NCBI GenBank assembly: GCA_035558335.1
Contig: DATMCM010000386.1
Span: 1 to 7,924, forward strand
Origin: Onstottus_B sp035558335
GTDB lineage: Bacteria > Acidobacteriota > Blastocatellia > UBA7656
Length of the DNA stretch: 7,924 bases
Reading direction: 5' to 3'
The notes beneath the pieces are model-generated. The model saw nothing but the letters and a program-made list of their open reading frames with translations. It searched no databases and was not told the origin of the DNA. A program made the translations under genes and the position numbers. How positions within the stretch are numbered: the stretch's first letter is position 1; every line of letters starts with the position of its first letter. This document shows, piece by piece, positions 1 through 4,132 of the stretch.

Positions 1-1444
1 CTTGTTCGAGAGCTTCACGCGAAGGGATGTCGAGGTGGTTCGTAGGCTCGTCCAGTACCAGGACATTTGCGCGACTGTAGATGAGCTTGGCGAGCGCAAG
101 ACGGCTCCGTTCGCCTCCGGACAGCGCTGTCACCGGCTTTAGTATGTCGTCGCCGGTGAAAAGAAACTTTGCCAGATAGCTGCGCAGTTCGGCCGGTGAG
201 GCGCGGGGTGCGGCGGCGGCGATCTCCTCGATCACAGTTGATGCGAGATCGAGGTTTGAAAGTTCCTGATCGAAGTACTCGCAGTTGACGTTGGCGCCCC
301 AGGTCAGGCCGCCCTCGAGCGGTTTAAGCTCGCCGATTATCGTCTTCAGGAAAGTAGTCTTGCCGGATCCGTTAGGCCCGATGATTCCCAGGCGCTCGCC
401 TCGCCTCAACAGAAACGACATGCCTCGTGCGAGGCTTTCGGAGCTTCGCCCGATCGCAAGATCCAAAACCGACAGCACGTTATCGCCAGTGCGGGCGACG
501 GCCTGGAGCCTGAAATCGCCAACCCGGTTGTCGCGGACGGCTTCGACGCGGTCGAGCTTCTCGAGCATCTTCCGCCGCGATTTGGCTTGTTTGGTTTTCT
601 GCCCAGCGATGTTGCGCCGGATAAAATCTTCAGTGCGGGAGATCATCTCCTGCTGCTGTTCGTACTCGCGCATCTGCGTAAGCCGCCGCTCCTCGCGCTG
701 CTTCACATACGCCGTGTAGTTTCCGGGATAGACGGTTGCCCGGCCCGCATCTATTTCAATTATCTTGGAAGCCGTCCGGTCAAGCAGAAAACGGTCGTGT
801 GAAACGATGACAAACGCGGATTTGTATTCGGACAGAAAATCTTCGAGCCACTCGATCGCGCTGACGTCCAGGTGATTCGTGGGCTCGTCCAGCAGCAAGA
901 CATCGGGCTCGGCGAGAAGGAGCTTTGCAAGCGCAAGCCTTGCTTTCTGCCCGCCGCTCAGTTGATCGGCCGGGCGGGACAGATCGTCGGCTCCGAAACT
1001 GAGGCCCACAAGCACCGATTCAGCGCGAGCTTGATAGGTGAACCCACCGCTCAGCTCGTGGCGATGCCGCAGGTCGCTGTAGGCGTGCATTGCTTCGTCG
1101 AGCGCTGCGCCTTTCGCTTCGGACATCAAGTGTTCGAGGCGAGTGATCTCAGCCTCGATCTCGTGCAGCTCCTTAAAGACCGAAACCGCCTCGTCGCGAA
1201 CGCTCTTGTCTCCAGCGAATGTCGGTTGTTGTTCGAGCAGTCCGACGCGAAGGCCTCTGAGCAGCACAACCTCTCCGCGGTCTGCCTCTTCGCGGCCGGT
1301 CACCATTCTGAAGATGGTAGTCTTGCCCGCGCCGTTGCGGCCGACCAGACCGACGCGCTCGCCCCGATTGACCTGAAACGTCGCGCCGCGCAGAACAGTT
1401 TGCGCACCGTAGGATTTGTGAACGTCGTCTAAACGGAAAAGCAT
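1..1444 (-). CDS. ABC-F family ATPase (translation factor type), 3' end cut by window edge
   Basis: Soluble twin-ATPase protein of the ABC-F class. Members bind the ribosomal E site and act on stalled or antibiotic-bound ribosomes rather than transporting anything. 481 codons are visible. Domain 1 has Walker A GRNGAGKTT (about residues 36-43), signature LSGGQ (162-166), Walker B with LLLDEPTNHLD (183-193) and the switch motif SHDR (215-218). The inter-domain linker (about 240-310) is charged and helical, with the arginine/lysine-rich stretch FIRRNIAGQKTKQAKSRRK that is typical of the tRNA-contacting linker. Domain 2 has Walker A GPNGSGKTT (356-364), LSGGE (441-445) and LVLDEPTNHLD, then runs off the left edge. 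Family length is usually about 530-650 residues, so the last switch region and any C-terminal extension are missing here. There are no transmembrane segments. The ATG start gives the expected beginning MLFRLDDVHKSYG, but I see no Shine-Dalgarno sequence; a repeat hairpin lies just upstream. The subfamily (Uup-, EttA- or YfmR-like) cannot be fixed without the C-terminus. Confidence 0.95.
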   Translation of the reverse strand, partial: MLFRLDDVHKSYGAQTVLRGATFQVNRGERVGLVGRNGAGKTTIFRMVTGREEADRGEVVLLRGLRVGLLEQQPTFAGDKSVRDEAVSVFKELHEIEAEITRLEHLMSEAKGAALDEAMHAYSDLRHRHELSGGFTYQARAESVLVGLSFGADDLSRPADQLSGGQKARLALAKLLLAEPDVLLLDEPTNHLDVSAIEWLEDFLSEYKSAFVIVSHDRFLLDRTASKIIEIDAGRATVYPGNYTAYVKQREERRLTQMREYEQQQEMISRTEDFIRRNIAGQKTKQAKSRRKMLEKLDRVEAVRDNRVGDFRLQAVARTGDNVLSVLDLAIGRSSESLARGMSFLLRRGERLGIIGPNGSGKTTFLKTIIGELKPLEGGLTWGANVNCEYFDQELSNLDLASTVIEEIAAAAPRASPAELRSYLAKFLFTGDDILKPVTALSGGERSRLALAKLIYSRANVLVLDEPTNHLDIPSREALEQ

Positions 1445-1450
1445 TGGGGA

Positions 1451-1554
1451 GTCAGTAGCCAGTAGTCCGTAGTCCGTAGCTAGGAGTCAATCTTCAGTCG
1501 TCGATCATCTGTTAGCTGCCGCTAATTACTGACTACGGACTACTGACTACGGAC
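1451..1554. repeat. Two facing heptanucleotide arrays (GTCMGTA) forming a long inverted repeat
   Basis: On the plus strand four heptamers of consensus G(T/C)C(A/C)GTA occupy 1451-1478, followed by two decayed units to 1492. The complementary unit TAC(T/G)GAC is repeated four times at 1527-1554. The two 28-base arms are complementary at 25 of 28 positions and are separated by 48 bases. That inner part contains a smaller hairpin, TTAGC/GCTAA, at 1512-1525. On the minus-strand transcript this would be a long stem between the foldase stop codon and the ABC-F start codon, beginning inside the stop codon and ending six bases before the ATG. The heptamers resemble in style the short tandemly repeated heptanucleotides known from filamentous cyanobacteria. 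There are no spacers, so it is not a CRISPR array. Role unknown: it could terminate, attenuate or stabilise the transcript, or be a neutral repeat. Confidence 0.85.
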
Positions 1555-1564
1555 TATCTGTTAG
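1507..1564. repeat. 9-base direct repeat ATCTGTTAG flanking one heptamer array
   Basis: ATCTGTTAG occurs at 1507-1515 and again at 1556-1564, bracketing 40 bases that contain the four TAC(T/G)GAC units. The right copy lies at the end of the foldase coding sequence. Read in the foldase frame, the left copy also runs into a stop (AAC AGA TGA). The arrangement is what a 9-base target duplication caused by insertion of the array would look like, but a chance repeat or a local slippage product is possible. Confidence 0.5.
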
Positions 1565-2753
1565 AATTTGCCGTCTTTCGGTTGGCATTCGCGGCAGCAG
1601 AAGCGGCCGGACGATTCGCGCTCGGAGCCGGCTGATTCTGATTCTCGATTCGCGGTTGCGCTTGCTGCTGACTCTGACTTGACTCGAGTAATTGTGATGG
1701 CCGCATCTCGACTATGCTTTGCGGGCTCTGCACGATTCTTTCAGCCAGCATGTTCTTGACCGATGTCTCCGCCAGCGTAACCAGGACGAGCGCTTGCAGC
1801 AGGATTTGCTGTCGTTGTTGGGTAATCGTGTTCGTAATGTCCGCGCGAACGTCGTTGAGCGTGAGGTTCTGCGGCTGTTCTTGCTTTCGGTTGAGCTTGA
1901 ATATGTACCAGTTTCCCGCGAGGTTGTCCTTGATCGGGTCTGTGAACTGGCCTTCTTTCAGAGCCATCAAAGTGCCAGGAACGTCGGGCCTGGTTGGAAA
2001 TGTTTGCTTCAACTGGGCCTCTGTTGCGAAGCCAAGTTGTCCGCCCCGCAGCGCCGAAGCCTGATCCTCTGATTTCTGCGCCGCTACGGTTGCGAAGTCC
2101 GTGGTCCCGCTTCGAAGCTGTTCGTAGATGGTCTTGATCTTCTGCTCGGCGCCAGCCTCGCCCCCGTTGTTAGCTGCACTGACCATTACCATCGAGATGT
2201 CCGCTCCCCGCTCGGCCACGAACTCGGCCCGGTGATCGGAGTAGTACTTCTCGATTTCGGCATCGGTTGGTGCGCTTACCCGGGTCCGCTCGCGCTCGCG
2301 AAGCGCATTGATCGCAAGGTCTCGTCGAACCTTGTCGCGTAACTCGGCCTCGGTCAGCCCAGCCTGCTTAAGCTGCTCCTGGTATTGCTCTTCGGTGACA
2401 TGAGCGTCCTGTTTTCGTTTCTGGACTTCCTGATTCACCTTGCTGTCGTCGGGCATAAGGTTTTCCTTCTGCGCCTTCTGAAACATGGCTTCTTCCTGAA
2501 CCAGGCTGTCGATTACCGTTAGACGCGCGGCGACCAGCTCCACGGGGCTCAGAGTCTTGCCGCCGCCGCTCTGATCGAGTTGTTGCTTGATCAAGCTATC
2601 GACCTGGCGAAAGGTGATGTCGCGAGAGCCGACGCGGGCCGCGACCTCGCTGCCGCCGGGGGGGGCTTTCCCGTCGCCCTTGCAGGAGGCCAACAGCACC
2701 GAACAGAGAACCACCACTAGTGGGAGAAAGATGTTCTTTGAGAAACGAAACAC
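1554..2753 (-). CDS. SurA/PrsA-like periplasmic foldase lipoprotein with degenerate parvulin domain
   Basis: Predicted lipid-anchored chaperone of 399 residues. The GTG start at 2753 is chosen because AAGGAG lies seven bases upstream and the protein then begins with a lipoprotein signal: MFRFSK, a hydrophobic core, and lipobox LLASC with Cys24 as the lipidation site. Residues about 36-165 resemble the SurA N-terminal helical chaperone region, with many charged helices. Residues about 184-290 match a PpiC/parvulin fold (DFATVA, the S-E-D triplet, GGQLGF, then a late WYIFKL strand). The histidines that parvulins usually carry at the first strand (HIL) and the last strand (HI) are replaced by MVM and WYI, so isomerase activity is doubtful and a chaperone role more likely. 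Residues 357-399 are a low-complexity Q/N/A/S tail. A run of eight C on the coding strand (2658-2665) lies six codons after the lipobox cysteine. The stop codon TAG overlaps the downstream heptamer array. The ABC-F gene follows on the same strand 109 bases later. Confidence 0.88.
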   Translation of the reverse strand: MFRFSKNIFLPLVVVLCSVLLASCKGDGKAPPGGSEVAARVGSRDITFRQVDSLIKQQLDQSGGGKTLSPVELVAARLTVIDSLVQEEAMFQKAQKENLMPDDSKVNQEVQKRKQDAHVTEEQYQEQLKQAGLTEAELRDKVRRDLAINALRERERTRVSAPTDAEIEKYYSDHRAEFVAERGADISMVMVSAANNGGEAGAEQKIKTIYEQLRSGTTDFATVAAQKSEDQASALRGGQLGFATEAQLKQTFPTRPDVPGTLMALKEGQFTDPIKDNLAGNWYIFKLNRKQEQPQNLTLNDVRADITNTITQQRQQILLQALVLVTLAETSVKNMLAERIVQSPQSIVEMRPSQLLESSQSQQQAQPRIENQNQPAPSANRPAASAAANANRKTANSNR

Positions 2754-2760
2754 AGGTTTG

Positions 2761-2766
2761 CTCCTT
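2761..2766 (-). promoter_or_regulatory. Ribosome binding site setting the foldase start
   Basis: On the minus strand AAGGAG stands seven bases before GTG 2753-2751. This decides for a 399-residue protein over a longer frame opening at 2861 that would start inside rpmB and bury the lipoprotein signal 36 residues from the N-terminus. Confidence 0.8.
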
Positions 2767-2778
2767 CGAGAAATTGGT

Positions 2779-2809
2779 TTGACGGCACGGTCGCCGCTCG
2801 TGCTAAACT
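2779..2809 (+). promoter_or_regulatory. Candidate promoter of rpmB
   Basis: TTGACG at 2779-2784 and TAAACT at 2804-2809 are separated by 19 bases. This is slightly long, but the -10 is preceded by TGC (2801-2803), making it an extended -10. Transcription would begin near 2816, about 40 bases before the rpmB start. The element overlaps the upstream region of the divergent foldase gene, for which I find no equally good promoter. Confidence 0.5.
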
Positions 2810-2841
2810 CTCGTTTTGCTTTCATCGCAATAATCGCAACA

Positions 2842-2847
2842 GAGGAG
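2842..2847 (+). promoter_or_regulatory. Ribosome binding site setting the rpmB start
   Basis: GAGGAG ends seven bases before ATG 2855. The in-frame ATG at 2849 is only one base from it and is too close to be used. Confidence 0.8.
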
Positions 2848-2854
2848 TATGACA

Positions 2855-3046
2855 ATGGCAAAACGCTGCGAAATATGTGACAAGGGACCTCAGTTTGGTC
2901 ACACCGTAAGTCACGCCAACAACCGGACGAACCGACGCTTTAATCCGAATCTTCAAGCTGTGCGGGCAGTTGTAAACGGCCGTCCGCAGCGCATTCGCGT
3001 CTGCACTCGCTGCTTGAAGGCCGGCAAGGTCGTCAAAGCCGCTTAG
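2855..3046 (+). CDS. rpmB: Large ribosomal subunit protein bL28, zinc-binding form
   Basis: A 63-residue basic protein of the 50S subunit, complete and of usual length for bL28. It begins MAKRCEIC and carries the hallmark central stretch SHANNRTNRRFNPNLQ, followed by the strand RIRVCTRCLKAGKV. Two cysteine pairs, Cys5/Cys8 and Cys50/Cys53, form a zinc ribbon; this is the C-plus form of the protein, as opposed to zinc-free paralogues that bacteria may use in zinc limitation. It stands alone rather than beside rpmG, and converges with the ridA gene 77 bases downstream. The start codon is fixed by GAGGAG at 2842-2847. Confidence 0.97.
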   Translation: MAKRCEICDKGPQFGHTVSHANNRTNRRFNPNLQAVRAVVNGRPQRIRVCTRCLKAGKVVKAA

Positions 3047-3054
3047 CATCTGGA

Positions 3055-3100
3055 TTTAGGCTCTGGATTGTTGGTTCACTCCGCCCATCCAAAGTCTAAA
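3055..3100. terminator. Imperfect inverted repeat between convergent rpmB and ridA
   Basis: The 14-base arms at 3055-3068 and 3087-3100 (ends TTTAG and CTAAA) pair with one G-U wobble and one mismatch, around an 18-base loop. Position between two facing stop codons suits a two-way terminator, but there is no clear T tract on either side, so an intrinsic terminator is not proven. The 8-base word TCTGGATT also occurs twice here, at 3049 and 3062. Confidence 0.4.
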
Positions 3101-3123
3101 CTCCTCTATCGCTCGACCCTTCC

Positions 3124-3504
3124 TCATCCAGCCAGCGCAATCAAGTCTATCTCGACACGTACATCCCGGGGCAACCGAGAAACCTGCACCGTCGACCTGG
3201 CCGGCGGCACCTCGCCAAAGAACCGGCCATAGACTTTGTTCATTTCCGCGAAATCATCCATGTCAGCCAGAAAAACCGTCGTCTTGACCACGCGGTCAAA
3301 CGAACTTCCCGCGGCCTCGAGCACCGCCTTCAAGTTGTTCATAACCCGCTCTGTCTGCTCGCTAATCCCGCCTTCGACAATCTGCATCGTGGCCGGGTCC
3401 AGAGCTACCTGGCCCGAAGCGAACACCAGACCGTTAGCGGTTATCGCTTGCGAGTAGGGCCCGATCGCTTTGGGCGCGGTATCGGTCTGAATGCGGTCTT
3501 TCAT
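3124..3504 (-). CDS. ridA: RidA family enamine/imine deaminase
   Basis: A 126-residue cytosolic protein, full length for the RidA (YjgF/YER057c/UK114) family. These trimeric enzymes hydrolyse reactive enamine and imine intermediates, such as 2-aminoacrylate released by PLP enzymes, to keto acids and ammonia, and so protect other PLP enzymes. Visible family marks are GPYSQA (residues 15-20) near the N-terminus, FASGQ (28-32) with Ser30, Asn89 in the MNKVY segment, PPARSTV with the substrate-carboxylate arginine Arg103, and VEID with Glu118 near the C-terminus. Presence of the arginine and glutamate supports an active deaminase rather than a non-catalytic paralogue. The cysteine often found two residues after the arginine is threonine here, which occurs within the family. 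A purine-rich GAAGAG lies just upstream of the ATG and is only a modest ribosome binding site. The gene appears monocistronic, with its own promoter near 3555-3584. Confidence 0.93.
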   Translation of the reverse strand: MKDRIQTDTAPKAIGPYSQAITANGLVFASGQVALDPATMQIVEGGISEQTERVMNNLKAVLEAAGSSFDRVVKTTVFLADMDDFAEMNKVYGRFFGEVPPARSTVQVSRLPRDVRVEIDLIALAG

Positions 3505-3554
3505 TCGCTCTTCACTCTCTCAGACAGGAATAAACTGCCTCTCGGAAATTGCAG

Positions 3555-3584
3555 ATTATCTCAGATGGTCGATGAGATTGTCTA
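3555..3584 (-). promoter_or_regulatory. Candidate promoter of ridA
   Basis: On the minus strand, TAGACA (3584-3579, five of six to the -35 consensus) and GATAAT (3560-3555, five of six to the -10 consensus) are separated by 18 bases. TGA directly before the -10 makes it an extended -10. The expected start near 3548 would give a leader of about 44 bases. Confidence 0.55.
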
Positions 3585-3794
3585 CCAACAAAGGACGACG
3601 GTAGAATGCGAGGCGCGTCCGTATGACGTCTATGATCGGGTTGACCAGAATGCTAGCGATGTCGTAGCACATAACACTACGCTGGCGCTCGGCTCCGCGA
3701 CTACCGAGATCTATAGACCCCGCAACCGATGCCACACAAAAACTAAAATTGCCAGTTCATCAAAGACTGTCCCAAGAACCTTCGAAGAAACTTC

Positions 3795-3823
3795 TTGACA
3801 CTCAAACAACCTTGTAGTAAAAA
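3795..3823 (+). promoter_or_regulatory. Candidate sigma-70-like promoter pointing toward the cytochrome gene
   Basis: A perfect TTGACA (3795-3800), a 17-base spacer and TAAAAA (3818-3823, four of six to the -10 consensus). The start would fall near 3830, some 300 bases before the cytochrome start codon, so the product is either a long 5' leader or a separate small RNA. The small hairpin ACGAC/GTCGT with loop ACCCC (3823-3837) overlaps the expected start. Confidence 0.5.
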
Positions 3824-3918
3824 CGACACCCCGTCGTGGGTCTCGATGAAGAGGCTCGCTACGCGCTTCTTGCCAAGGGTTGAAAGTTAGCTCCGGAACT
3901 TTTAGTGCTTCAGCCCTG

Positions 3919-3939
3919 GGACAGACTTCTTATCTGTCC
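3919..3939. repeat. Perfect 7-bp hairpin GGACAGA/TCTGTCC
   Basis: Arms 3919-3925 and 3933-3939 are exactly complementary around a 7-base loop. The downstream sequence is only moderately T-rich (GCTTCTATTC), so it is a weak candidate terminator for an RNA starting near 3830, or a small dispersed palindrome. Confidence 0.5.
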
Positions 3940-4052
3940 GCTTCTATTCAGAACAAGAGTGCAAGCGATTAGCCGTGCTGTCGGGCGTTGTGTGTCTCAA
4001 GAACGACAACGGCTTTGGGCTAAAGTTTTGTTAGTGATCACGACTGCACTCG

Positions 4053-4072
4053 TCGCCTAATGAAGTAGGCGA
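4053..4072. repeat. Perfect 7-bp hairpin TCGCCTA/TAGGCGA
   Basis: Arms 4053-4059 and 4066-4072 are exactly complementary around the loop ATGAAG. It sits about 60 bases before the cytochrome start codon, upstream of a pyrimidine-rich stretch and the ribosome binding site. It could be a leader structure or a processing site. There is no T tract, so a terminator is unlikely. Confidence 0.45.
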
Positions 4073-4132
4073 GCTACTACTGACCGCCGACTTGCTTCCT
4101 CTTCTCGAGTTTTTCCATACCGAGGAAAGACT

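Larger units (their letters stand above)
3505..4132. other. Gene-free intergenic stretch between divergent ridA and the cytochrome gene
   Basis: These 628 bases contain no reading frame I can defend on either strand. The open frames that cross it are short and have no recognisable motif or ribosome binding site. Composition from about 3725 to 3830 is more A-rich than the flanking genes. It holds the ridA promoter, a rightward sigma-70-like promoter at 3795-3823, and hairpins at 3823-3837, 3919-3939 and 4053-4072. I see no tRNA, CRISPR or insertion-sequence end. It is unusually long for this compact window, and might be a regulatory leader, a small-RNA gene or the remains of a lost gene. Confidence 0.6.

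Noticed and set aside
872..1432. Plus-strand open frame of 186 codons
   Set aside because: It is antisense to the ABC-F gene, whose motifs are unmistakable. The product shows no motif of its own.
1451..1554. CRISPR array or insertion sequence at the repeat region
   Set aside because: The units are 7 bases long and contiguous with no spacers, and no transposase is present. It is a heptamer tandem array.
2849..2854. Upstream ATG for rpmB adding Met-Thr
   Set aside because: It is only one base from the GAGGAG motif. The ATG at 2855 is correctly spaced and gives the conserved MAKRC beginning.
2827..2855. Foldase promoter on the minus strand (TTGTCA-17-TATTGC)
   Set aside because: The -35 is acceptable but the -10 matches only three of six positions and lacks an extended element, so I do not call it.
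2754..2861. Longer N-terminus for the foldase (start at 2861 or the ATG near 2825)
   Set aside because: It would overlap the rpmB start region and bury the lipoprotein signal. The GTG at 2753 has an ideal ribosome binding site and a typical signal peptide directly after it.
3448..3798. Plus-strand open frame of 116 codons crossing the ridA start into the gene-free stretch
   Set aside because: The first part is antisense to ridA and the rest has no recognisable composition or motif. No ribosome binding site was seen.
3840..3990. Short open frame around GGGTTGAAAGTTAGC encoding a Ser-rich peptide
   Set aside because: About 43 codons with no ATG or GTG start, no ribosome binding site and no recognisable family. 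A chance frame is more likely.
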